From assembly GCA_030737835.1 (NCBI GenBank), contig CM060856.1:16223116-16287115 (forward strand): 64,000 nt of DNA, in the 5' to 3' direction. Positions 1 to 11,430 of the stretch are shown here, in pieces. The DNA comes from Acorus gramineus. Lineage: Eukaryota > Streptophyta > Magnoliopsida > Acorales > Acoraceae. Each line of letters begins with the position of its first letter. Positions within the stretch are counted from its first letter, which is position 1. The notes below the pieces were generated by a model. The model saw nothing but the letters and a program-made list of their open reading frames with translations, was not told the origin of the DNA and made no database searches. The translations under genes and the position numbers were made by a program.

Positions 1-3000
1 TGTTCCTCTGTGCCATAATCAAACACAATCTCAATCTGTAACAAAAAAAGAAGAGAGATTCTCATGACCAATACAATAAGATAAGTTTCAAGTATCTTAT
101 TGAAGATAGGATGTAGGAACATGTTCAAACCAAACTGCAAGATTTCTACTTCCCTTGTGGCAGCAACAAACGATCCTCTAAAGAATCAGGTTATGTAGAT
201 ATAAGATTGAATTACAAGTACAACACCATATTCAAAAGAACCAGGTCTTGTCTTATTATTTGTTTTTCACATTGGATGATGGCTCACGTGTCACTCAGCA
301 TTGTATATGTTGTGTTGCTGGAGTGCCTTCAAATCTTGTGGACTGGAAGTTCCAGGGGTCACCAAGGCACATAGGCATTTTTAGATCAGATGTTCATTTG
401 CTTATTCATGGTCATAAAAATTGAGGCATACGTATGACAACTGTACAGACACGCATCTTCCTTTTTTTTCCCTTTCAAAAAACTCAAGTATTTTCTTGAC
501 ATTCACACTCATTGACTGGTCTCTTTTTTATTTATTTATCCGTACAGTTGGTCATATAACTCACCTGTTTATATCTACTCTCTGCTTGAATGCCATTACC
601 TAGATTAAAATATTACTTGAGACATACTAAAAGGAGACAGTGTACCCAGAAACAAACCAAGGTAGCAGGGGAAAAAATTATCAGTAGCTTAAAGGACAGA
701 GGGAATATGATGCAAGGCATTTAGTTTTGGTTGGCTAATTAGGGAAATAATGCTAATTGACATACACCAAAATCCACTTTATGTTCAGATTATGACTGCA
801 AGATGATAGAGCCAACATGGCTACTTTCAACTGAGATTATTCACTAAGTTATATGTTGGAAATGATTGGCATCCATGTGGTTGCTTCCATCCTAGATGAT
901 TCCTTGAACATTCATTTCTAAGCGATATCTTCAATAACATGGCTTCTTCACTATCAATCAGTTGTAACTATTAAACTTTGTATTTAATATCCCCTTGGAA
1001 TTCTAAAGAGGATGTAAATGGCTTCTTCACTATCAATCAGTTGTAACTATTAAACTTTGTATTTAATATCCCCTTGGAATTCTAAAGAGGATGTAAATGA
1101 TGCCCAAATAACAACACTGAAGTATGGATGAGAATTACGGCTAACCAAATGGAGCTGTTTCATGCAATTGGGATAAGATGGGTAACCCTAATCATTGAGA
1201 GAAAAGGTCTAACTATATAATCATCAGCCATTTTTTCTAATCCTTAGCTCCACTTGAATTCTCAGAAGTACCTTTTTATTAAAATATATATATATGTGTT
1301 TATCAAACTTTTCCTAAATACCACCATAGAAATGACATGTTTTACTTTAATGCCAAGCCAGAGGAAATTCAAGCGTTAATTCCTTAGCAGACATGAATTT
1401 TAAATTCCATGTTGCCTAGAAAACATGGTAAATAAAATCAACTAAGCAAAGCCTTAAGTTTAGACAAAAAAATTATCATCTCTATTTTATTATCCATCAG
1501 AGAAAAGATGCAGCATGCAGCAACTTTTTCATCATTACAATCTGATATTATCTTCAAATAAATAGCAAGAGAATAACTTCTTATGATAAGAGGAGGACTA
1601 CATTGGCTAGTATTGTGTTGACTCAACAAAAAATTATAAGAAGCTAGCATGTTGATAATATATAAATAAGAACCTACCCCCGGAGGAGGTGGAGGATTTC
1701 GTGTAAATTTGGAGCCACCGGGAGCCCAAGGAACTGTCAATGAAGAATAATGCAAGAAGCAGATGAGATTCGATTCCAATGCCAAAATAGCAATAACATC
1801 ATGATGAAAATTTCAGTATGACAGACTGACTGCAGATGTAGAAAAATAAGAACAAAGAAAGTAACTAAAGATATTGAAATATATATATGTCCAATTGATG
1901 AAAAAATGGTGCAAGTTTAACTCCAATCAATTGAACTTTTCAATCCTCTCTGAGACGTAATGTATCGTAAGTGCCTTACCAGACCAGATACACAAATTGG
2001 TTTTATCCCCCCCAAGAGTAACAACTGATGACTTAAGTAATTAATCTAAGTTACATACATTGATCATACCATGTTAATCCCAGGAATTTCTCAAAGACAG
2101 TTCAAGCATCGCCTAATATGTGCAGTGAACTAAGGAAACTGCGACTTTTCTACTTAAAAATCACAATCGTGTCATTGTCTGCATCAAATAATGTGTTTCG
2201 TTGAATAGCAAACCAAAGCAGGAAATAATATTCCATGAACTACGTGCACCCAAACCCACGACTGAAGACCAAGTTGAAAAAGTGGGCAAGAGAAATACTG
2301 ATTGCAATTTGAGGGATACTACAGAAATTATTAATTGCTACATAAGGCCACCTATCCAACTCAGCCACAGAAAAGGACAAGTATGTGCCTTGTTCTGCAC
2401 GAAACTATCATGTCAATTGATAACCCTCAAAAATAACCTTTGCATCTGATCACCGCTTACAATCTTGGATCTGTTCAGTTAATTTTATGTATCCAAGGCA
2501 AGAAGCTGCTCGTGCAAAGCCAACAATGGTTTAGATCTTTCAATCAGAACCACAATCAGATATAATAAAGCTAATAGGTAAAGATGGATCAGTATGTTCA
2601 GTGCATGGATTATGCAACACGGCAAGCCTGCTGGTCAGGCAAGAGGGCAAGACATATTGTGGAAATGATGAGGAAACAACTTCTGTTAGTCGGCTCAGGA
2701 AAGGTAAAGTCAAGCCAAGCCCAACCCAAGTTGTATTGGTTTTTTTTTGGTTGAGTTGGATTGATGAGCTGGGGAAAAATCATTCAGAGAACTAATTTTA
2801 AAAAATGGAGGAGAAAATTGTGTGTCTCAACCCTGAATAGTGGAACATATACAGCCAAATATCTCAGATAAGTGTAGAAACAATCAAGATGGCATATTCA
2901 ATCCTTTTAAAGAGTAAAAATAAAAGCATAGAGGAGAATGTGTGATCAATAGATGCTATTCAATGCTCATTGAAAAAAGAAGCAGTTTTCTATTTTGCTA

Positions 3001-3958
3001 GAGAACCTTGAACCTTCCACAAAAGATTCTTCCATGAAGGTTTCATCACCTCATAGACAACTGACTGAGTACGCAAAACATCAGAACCCTTCTTAAAAAT
3101 GTATTCCAGCGTATAAAAAAAAATCAGAATGGAGAGTCAAAAAAGACAGGAACTTCCTATTCTTTCAGTGACAATATCATAAAGTCACTCAGCCAAGATC
3201 CACAAAAAGTCTGAATTCTAATAGGGAATGCTTCCATTGATTCTAAATTCCTCCTAGTCAGTGAACAAACAAAACTTCTCTCAAACTTGAAATTGTGTTA
3301 GACGCATCTAGGGTGTCTCTCATAAAGCAATCCCCACCAGGGCATGATCAACTAAAATCATGTCAAAGAGACAACAAAAGATAGAATACCAGATAAAAAT
3401 GCAAATTTATCGCGAGTGACTCACCAATGTAGGGATCCGGGTGCTGATACTTGTTGTAAGTCACCTCAGCTTCCTCAATAAGTCTATCGATCGTATCAAG
3501 ATCCTCCTATAAATCGAAAAAAGATGATCATAAACCGCAGACAGAACACACAAATTATCATAATATTATACAAAATTAAACCTTTTTAACAACACAGAGA
3601 AAGATGACGGATTCACAAATTCACAATATAAAAAAAAACGAAGATTTGAGCAGAGATCGTACCACGTTCTTGTTGGCCTCGAATCTTTGTCTAAGCTTGT
3701 CCGCCTGCAACGGAAAGAAGAGGCCATCAGCATCAAAAAGCGAGATTCGTTCGATTTAAACAAAAAACCTAGCATTTCTGATTCATTGTGTGGGAAAGGG
3801 GGGTGGTGGTGAAGGAAGGAAGGGCATACTTCGGAGTAGAACATGTGGCGGTGGACGGACCAGTTGAGGGTGTCCTTGAGTGCCCTCCGATAGAGGATCC
3901 TCACACGCTCCTTCTGCGACGCCCTCCTCAACAGGTAGTTCGCTATGGTCGAACCCAT
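1..3958 (-). CDS. Mitochondrial complex I B22 / NDUFB9-like LYR subunit (partial, 3' end outside window)
   Basis: Accessory subunit of NADH:ubiquinone oxidoreductase in the mitochondrial inner membrane. Exons on the minus strand: 3958-3830, 3704-3663, 3506-3425, 1733-1678 and 35-1, all with GT donors and AG acceptors and consistent phase. Residues 1-43 are encoded by exon 1 and hold the LYR motif (Leu22-Tyr23-Arg24, in ERVRILYRRALKDTLNW). Exon 2 gives ADKLRQRFEANKNV, exon 3 ends in YNKYQHPDPYI, exon 4 gives VPWAPGGSKFTRNPPPPPG, and exon 5 starts IEIVFDYGTEE. About 114 residues are present; plant B22 proteins are about 117, so only the last few codons are missing. The ATG at 3956-3958 is the first in frame and matches the usual family start. 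Intron 4 (36-1677) contains a 79-bp tandem duplication. Family assignment is firm; exon 5 is the least certain exon because the edge cuts it. Confidence 0.93.
941..1098. repeat. 79-bp tandem duplication in intron 4 of the B22 gene
   Basis: Two head-to-tail copies, 941-1019 and 1020-1098, beginning GGCTTCTTCACTATCAATCA. They are essentially identical by eye, so the duplication is recent. It is intronic and does not touch coding sequence. Confidence 0.95.
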
Positions 3959-4232
3959 CTTTGCCCCTTCTGCGCTCTCTCTCTCTCTCTCCGTCTCAGA
4001 TGCATCTGTTTATGGTGTCCCGCGGAACAACTTAGTTTCTTTCTTTTGTTTTGATTTTTTTCTTTTTTTCTTATGGGAAATGTTGGATATAAACCATGGG
4101 CCTTATTTTTTTCGGTCCTAATTTCATTAATAATTTTAGATAACTTAACCAAAGAAATAAGTTCTTTGTCCCGTCGTACAATTAAAAAGAACAGGTATGA
4201 AAATAAAACTTTAATATTACAATAATTTTTTG

Positions 4233-4980
4233 AATTCACTTAGACAGCGTAGAGCTTCTACGTTTATAAAAAACTGATTTTATAATTGTACAATCAAATA
4301 ATTTTACAAGGCAGATTGGAAAAAGCTGAGTGTGGTGAACTTTTTACATAATCAATTTCAAAACATGAATTCTTATAGAATTAGTTTTACAATTGAATAA
4401 CCAACGCACTTTTAGACCCCCCACCCCAAAAAGAAAAAGAAAAACTTGAAAAAAATAAAACCATTTTCGTTGCCGGGACTTAAATTCACTTAGACAGCGT
4501 AGAACTTTTACGTTTATAAGAAACTAATTTTATAACCATACAATCAAATAGTTTTGTAAGACAGATTGGAAAAAGCTGAGTGTGGTGAATCATTTACATA
4601 ATTAATTTCAAAACCTGGATTCCTGTAGAATTAGTTTTACAATTGAATAACCAAGCACTTTTAAAACACCCACCCCAAAAAGAAAAAGAAAAACTTAAAA
4701 AAAATAAAACCATTTTCGTTGCCGGGGCTTAAATTCACTTAGACAGCGTAGAACTTTTACGTTTATAAGAAACTAATTTTATAACCGTACAACCAAATAA
4801 GTTTTGTAAGACAGATTAGAAAAAGCTGAGTGTGGTGAACGTTTTATATAATTAGTTTCAAAACCTGAATTTTTGTAGAATTAATTTTGCAATTGAATAA
4901 CCAAGCACTTTTAAACCACCCACCCCAAAAAGAAAAAGAAAAACCTGAAAAAAATAAAAACCATTTCCGTTGCCGGGACT
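4233..4980. repeat. Triplicated ~249-bp unit ending inside the tRNA-Glu gene
   Basis: Three direct copies at 4233-4482, 4483-4731 and 4732-4980. Each starts AATTCACTTAGACAGCG and ends in CGTTGCCGGGACTT or nearly so. That last stretch is the acceptor stem and 3' T-arm of the tRNA-Glu gene read on the plus strand. Only the third copy runs on into a complete tRNA (4966-5037); the first two carry a truncated tRNA 3' end and then restart the unit. Copies differ by scattered substitutions, so the event is not very recent. Confidence 0.95.
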
Positions 4981-5037
4981 TGAACCCGGGTCTCTCGGGT
5001 GAGAGCCGAGTATCCTAACCAACTAGACTACAACGGA
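4966..5037 (-). tRNA. tRNA-Glu (anticodon CTC)
   Basis: A 72-nt intronless tRNA on the minus strand. The 5' acceptor half TCCGTTG (from 5037) pairs with CAACGGA (ending 4966). The D-arm contains TAGTTGGTTAGGA. The anticodon stem CTCGG/CCGAG encloses loop CTCTCAC with anticodon CTC at 5003-5001. The T-arm is ACCCGGGTTCAAGTCCCGG, containing the B box GGTTCAAGTCC. A T-rich run just past the 3' end (TTTTTATTTTTTT on the minus strand, about 4960-4948) would serve as RNA polymerase III terminator. CCA is not encoded, as expected for a nuclear tRNA gene. Confidence 0.96.
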
Positions 5038-5130
5038 ATTTTTGAAACTTCATAATTGTTTATTTATAAGTTTCAAATCCGACTAACGAGCGTATTCAAA
5101 ACAAAAAAATTCGAAACAGAAACGCAGGCA

Positions 5131-8100
5131 ATGGAGACGATGACACCGACAGTGGGCTTCGCCTTCACCTTCCCTCTCCCACAACCCATTAAACCCTCCT
5201 CCACCCACCGCCCTAAACCACCACCATCACCACCACCTCTCTCCACCAACCTCCGCAACCCAACCACCACCACCTCCGCCACCAAATGGGCCGACCGCCT
5301 CCTCCCCGACTTCACCTTCTCCGACACCCCCACCACCACCACCACCCCCACCAACCTCTCCATCCTCCCCCCCTCCCCCTCCTCCGACGCCCCAACCCTC
5401 TCCCTCCCCATCCACTTCTACCGCGTCCTCGGCGCCGAGACCCACTTCCTCTCCGACGGCATCCGCAGATCCCACGACGCGCGAATCTCGAGGCCCCCCG
5501 CCTACGGTTACAGCCAGGACGCGCTCGTCGCCCGCCGTCAGATCCTCCAGGCCGCCTGCGAGACCCTCTCCGACGCCCGGTCGAGAGCGGACTACGATCA
5601 GGGGCTCGTTGACGACGAGGCCTCCACCGTCGCCACCGACGTTCCGTGCGACAAGGTGGGGTTTTGATCGGTTGGTCTTCTCTTACTTGGGGGTCACTGA
5701 ATTTGTGATTTGTTTTTGTTGGGTTTTTAGGTTGGTGGAGCGTTGTGCGTGCTTCAGGAGGCGGGGGAGACGAATGTGGTGCTCGGGGTGGGGGAGGGGC
5801 TGTTGAGGGACAGACTCCCGAAAGGGTTTAAGCAGGATGTTGTGTTGGCTATGGCGCTCGCTTACGTCGACCTCTCGAGGGATGCGATGGCGTTGAATCC
5901 GCCTGATTTCATTACAGGGTGCGAGGTGTTGGAGAGGGCTCTCAAGCTCTTGCAGGTTCGGATTGTCTGCATTATTTTTTTTTTCTTTTTTTGATGTTTT
6001 AATGAAATGGATGGGTGTTGTTCTTTTGTTTGGGATGCAGTCTTTGAATTAGTTTTGACTGCTGTTAGCATTGTAAGTTAAAGGACAATGCAAAATGTAC
6101 TAACTTTGATGGATTTATCTCGCAAAGTTGAATGTTTTTCTTGTCCTCTGGCATGTGCTATTTACACTATGAAGTGGAAATTTATCTGAAGATTTAAGTT
6201 TTACACTCGTTGCACTGTCTTTGATATCCGTTGGAGTTTTTAGAATTCAATGCAGTCTGTTTGTGTCATGTTGTCTTTGATTATACACAGGGTTCATTTA
6301 TGAATGAGGAATACCGACGGTGTGAGCTACTCAGTGGATACAAAAATTCTGAAATATCGTATACATACTGTCATTTTTTTTTTTTTTGTTTCATTGAAGT
6401 TCAACATTTTGTGGTGCCACGGTTTGTATTGTTCACACGCACTTCTTGCAGGAGGAGGGAGCAAGTGGCCTTGCTCCGGATCTGCAGTCGCAAATTGATG
6501 AGACATTGGAAGAGATCACACCACGTTGTGTCTTGGAGCTTATAGCTTTGCCACTCGATGATGAGCATCGGGTGAGACGAGAGGAGGGTCTCCATGGTGT
6601 CCGCAACATACTATGGGCTGTTGGGAGAGGAGGTGCTGCCGCAGTTGCAGGCGGCTTCACTCGTGAACAGTTCATGAATGAAGCTTTCTCAAGAATGACA
6701 GCCGCTGAACAGGTGTGTTCACAGTTTTTTATGCATGTTATTCAGTTTTCAGTTTCTCATTCTTTTTTATTTTGTGGGGGAAGGTGGATTTGTTTGCTGC
6801 AACACCAAATAATATACCGGCAGAGAGCTTTGAAGTCTATGGTGTCGCGCTTGCGCTTGTTGCACAAGCCTTTGTAAGTAAAAAGCCCCATCTGATTAAG
6901 GACGCCGACAGCCTCTTCCAACAGCTTCAGCAGACAAAGGTGACTGCGCTGGGCGCAGTTCCTGACTACATTCCAAGAGCAGAGCGCGAAATCGACTTTG
7001 CGCTCGAAAGGGGGCTCTGTTCGCTGCTTGTAGGTGAGCTAGAGGATTGTCGAACATGGTTGGGCATTGACAGTGAAAGCTCACCTTACAGAGATCCATC
7101 AATCTTGGAATTTGTTGTGGAGAATTCCAAAGAAGACAAAGATGATGATCTCCTTCCGGGGCTCTGCAAACTGTTGGAAACTTGGCTGATGGAGGTGGTG
7201 TTCCCGCGATTCAGAGATACCCAAGATATGCAGTTTAAACTTGGAGACTACTATGATGACCCCACTGTTCTTAGGTATCTGGAAAGGCTGGAGGGCAATG
7301 GGGCTTCACCACTAGCTGCAGCTGCTGCCATAGTGAAAATTGGGGCTGAGGCAACCATGGCACTCAATAATGTCAAGTCCAGTGCCATTCAGGCATTGAA
7401 AAACCTGTTGGTTAACAGGCAAGAAAAGATGGTTATGGAGGATAATATCTACACTGGAAATAATATTCCCGTGGTGCAAAATGAGGAAACTGAAGTGCAA
7501 ACCATGCAAGATAACTCTGGTCCTATAGTTGATATCTCCATGAAGTCTGACTCTGCTGACGCCAGTGACCCATATCTGATGACATACAAAATAAAAGATG
7601 CCAGCTTGAAGATTATGTGTGCGGGCGTGGCCGTGGGGCTACTAACTTTGGCGGGACTGAAGTTTTTGCCTTCTAAAAATGGGCCTCCAGTTCCACCTGA
7701 TGCGGGTTTGGCAATGGATGCTAATGCCATTCATCTAGGTACAGCTTCATGCCATTTATAATCATTAAAATGGTGATCATATGTTGAAAGTCTGTGCTTG
7801 AATAAAACTTTGGCTTATAAGTTAGTAATGTATGAAATCATTCTATTAAGGGAGGTTGATCTCGTAAGTTACTCATGAACTAGAATTGTTCAGTCGTGCT
7901 GTTGGCTAGCGTGTAGGTCACATAACTTGTGAGTGATTCCAAGGTTGAGAATTGAGCCTTTCTCACCCAATTCATCTTTTTAATTTTTTTCCTGTCTATT
8001 TGTATAGTTTTCAGATCTTTTCTCTCGTATTCAAATTATTTATAGGTTACCTCCGTTGGCTTGATTATCCTGTTGTATTAATATGCTTACTTCTTTTGGG

Positions 8101-10158
8101 ATGCCTTTGAAGAAGCCAATTCTATTATATTGATACAAAGTTCACTTCAAATTTTTATGTTAACTATTGCAATGCCACACCTGTCAAGGAAATCCCTTTA
8201 ACATTTAATTTGCAAAACATCTAGTGTAGCATTTTAACCATAGAGAATTTTACAGTCTGAGGTTTCTCAATTGCTCGGTACCACTTAATATTTTGGCGAA
8301 AATATGGAGCAGACACATTATGTTGTCTTTTCATCTGACTAGATTTTTTTTGACAAAAAGCAATCAGTTTCTATGGTATTTTGAGGGGTGAATATTTTCA
8401 ACTAAAAAACTAGAAAGAGAGACCTCAATATTCCCTTTAAATGTGTCTTTTAGGTTTGAGTGAATGCCCTGAAACTGAAGAGACATCCTTGATATGTCTG
8501 GTCTACAATAGCTATAACTGTTCTGAAATCTATCAATGAGACACATTGTTGGAAATGCATCTGGAGATTCTTGTTATTACAATTGCTGCAAGAACAGATA
8601 ATTCCCCATGGTTTTAGAAACTATTAAGGCATATGTTAAGTGGATTTATGTTGCTGACATTAATGCAAAATGCTCTCCTTTGCTACAGGTGAAACTCAAA
8701 GAAACCTGAACCCCTTGTGTGAGTGCAAGGTTTACCCCATATGTTAAGTGCATTTATGTTGCTGACATTAATGCAAAATGCTCTCTTTTGCTAAAGGTGA
8801 AACTCAAAGAAACCTGAACCCCTTATGTGAGTGCAAGGTTTACCCCATTCCTTACATCCTGACACTATAATGTTTAGGCTTGGAAAATGACCACCTGTAA
8901 ATTATTGGGGACACATTCAACTTCAAGCTATCGGTTCCTATGATGCAAAAATAACCATACACGTTCAATGTTTCACATCAGAGATATCAAATGGAATATA
9001 TATCATGGTTGTATAGTATACAATTTAATGACATGCTATTTCATATATTTATGCAGACCCATAAGGTCTAATTGTTGATATACAATGAAAACCCGGGTGA
9101 ATGCAATATAGTTCAGAATCATGCAGTGCCTCATTGATTATGTGTGAATCTAATGTACGTTTTATGGGTATAGTTTACATGGACAACATAGATTAGCGTC
9201 ATATTTTTCTGTATTTTAAATTATCTTTTGTTTTCTCAGCCATCTTTTCTGGAGAGTGAATATTAAATGCTAACTGTATTCTCCAGATGCCTCCACTGAA
9301 GAGAATGATGTAGAAGAGGTACCCAGAATGGATGCAAGACTTGCTGAAGCTGTAGTCCTCAAGTGGCAGGACATTAAATCTCAGGCCCTTGGACCTGATC
9401 ATTGTCTCACAAAATTGCCTGAGGTGAGGCATTTTGTATTTTTATCGTCTTGATTTTGTCTTCTCTTGAGCTGTTCAAGAATTCGGGTTTAGTGGGTAAC
9501 AGAAAATAACCTTTTCTTCATCTGATGCTTGGAATTGAACAATATATCTGTCATAAAGCTGTGCACTCCACTATGCCTAATTGTCCGTTTATAGTTTTCT
9601 TACTGTCATTATGCTGAGAAATGATTCATTTGTAAATTGAATGGTTTGAATTCAAGTAGAAGTAATGGAATGCTAAAATTCGGGTGAGATGAATTCAAAG
9701 ATGCCACTGAATTAAGTTTGGCTGTTCACTGGCAGTCTGGCACATTTTTATACCTGCACCACATTGGCTATTATGGATATGCTACATTTGGATAGTTTAT
9801 TGCCCCTATTCATTTCTTGTAATTGTATAGCTACATTATATTTCCTGATCATTGTAGGATCCTGCAGGTTTTGGAGGGTCCTATGTTGAAGATATGGACA
9901 GATAGGGCATCAGAAATTGCCCAACATGGTTGGTTTTGGGAGTACACTCTGTTAGGCTTGACCATTGAGAGTGTGACTATCTCGTTAGATGGACGTCGGG
10001 CCATGGTGGAGGCTACACTTGAGGAGGCGGCTCAACTGACCGATACCACCCGTCCGGATCACAGAGACTCTTACAACACCACCTACACAACAAGATATGA
10101 GATGTCTTGTTCCAAATCCGGGTGGAAGATAACGGAAGGAGCAGTACTTCAATCGTAA
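5131..10158 (+). CDS. ARC6: ARC6, chloroplast division J-like membrane protein
   Basis: ARC6 spans the chloroplast inner envelope, tethers the FtsZ ring on the stromal side and binds PDV2 in the intermembrane space. Exons: 5131-5655, 5731-5955, 6452-6712, 6784-7738, 9287-9423, 9868-10158; total 797 aa (Arabidopsis ARC6 is about 800). Order: Pro/Thr/Ser-rich transit region (about 1-70); J-like domain near 92-165 (LPIHFYRVLGAETHFLSDGI), with no HPD triad, as known for plant ARC6; conserved ITDVPWDKVPGAL-like block (here TDVPCDKVGGALCVLQE); long helical region; one membrane helix near 613-633 (KIMCAGVAVGLLTLAGLKFL); C-terminal domain ending SGWKITEGAVLQS. The start at 5131 gives a normal N-terminus; an in-frame upstream ATG at 5056 is possible. 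Exon 1 is much more GC-rich than the rest. Intron 4 (7739-9286) holds a 108-bp tandem duplication. Confidence 0.97.
8630..8845. repeat. 108-bp tandem duplication in ARC6 intron 4
   Basis: Copies at 8630-8737 and 8738-8845, both beginning CATATGTTAAGTG and ending in GTTTACCC. A few substitutions separate them. It is intronic. Confidence 0.93.
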
Positions 10159-10530
10159 GGATGAGCTTTCTCTGTAAACCCTTCACCTGTAAATCACTCA
10201 TTCTCATACAATTTCTTTGCTATCATGGCAGAAGAGTTTTTGTATTCGTCTGCAAGATTACATCATGTATTAATGATGGACAGGTTGGGTTGCAGTCATA
10301 TGGTACAATACCAGTGAAATCTTTTTGAGACTGCGCAGGTTGGGTTGATTAACTTGAAATACTAAATATAGAAGTCTTTTCCCCTCCTGATTCTATGCAC
10401 GAAGTCCTATTTGATTCTGAATCTAGATTCTTTTAGAATGTTTGGTTTATCAATGGATTTCTACCCCGATCCACTTTCTAGTATTTAGTATCATAGGAAA
10501 AAGGAAAGGAGAATTTGGTTTAATCAGCAT
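10159..10530 (+). other. ARC6 3' untranslated region and flank
   Basis: No coding signal. The first 170-200 bases after the stop are the likely 3' UTR. I could not place a polyadenylation site with confidence. Confidence 0.5.
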
Positions 10531-10534
10531 TTAG

Positions 10535-10660
10535 TCCTTTAAGCTGATGGTCTAGTGGTTAAGTGGGACACCTTCTCTTCCCCTTGGAGGATCTTGTTTC
10601 AAGTTCTTTGGGACAGCAAGACTGAAAAACTTGTGTGTACAACCCCTCTTCGCTGGTTTC
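10535..10660 (+). mobile_element. Possible tRNA-derived SINE fragment
   Basis: The stretch around TGGTCTAGTGGTTAAGTGG resembles a polymerase III A box, and GTTTCAAGTTC about 45 bases later resembles a B box. That spacing fits a tRNA-derived SINE head. No clear tail or target duplication was found, so this is tentative. Confidence 0.35.
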
Positions 10661-11430
10661 ATGGATCTTTGTTTTCACAATTTTTTCTATATTTATGATG
10701 ACTCAAGCTTTCATAATAATAGTTATGGTTTTATCCATCATGTTAGATTTTGTAGTCCATTGACTTTTGTACAAAAAAAAGAAGAAAATATTCAGTCAGT
10801 TTTTAACTTCACTTATAGCCTCTTCACATTTTGAGTTTTTTAAAAATATTTATCAATTAACAAGGTATATATTTTTATAAAGAAAATAAAGTATGTATTT
10901 CAAATTATGTACCTCATGTAATGAAATTTACTTCATTAAAAAACAATGAAAGTATATGAGATTACACGTGAGATTGTTAACCGGATTATATAATAGCACC
11001 CCCACCCCCCAACCAAAAAAAAAAAAAAAAAAAAACTTGTACACGACCTGCAAAATCTTTTTACCCATGCCATAATTATAAAAAAAGTAATACAAACAAA
11101 ATAAATATTTAATCAAACTGTTTTACTCAAACATCAAAGGTGCGAGTGGTTGTTGAGAGGAATACCACAAGAGGCTACAACCTGTCAAAACCAACTGAAT
11201 CAAAATAAGATACAGGTCACAATATGACAACAACAATACATGGAAATCCAGTCATTTTGCAAACTTTTCTATAACTCAAATCAGAATGTCAGAGAATCAC
11301 AAAATACAAAAAACTATGAAAGTCGTAAATCATGGAGTAAGCCCGTGAAACAGTCAAAATCTCTATCTTCAGAATAAGCATCCAGGTTCTGCATTCCTTC
11401 TTTTAGTATATATACAGTCTATGAATAGCC

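Noticed and set aside
5073-5612. Glycine-, valine- and proline-rich open frames antisense or out of frame with ARC6 exon 1
   Set aside because: They are shadows of the GC-rich, repetitive coding sequence of ARC6 exon 1 and match no family.
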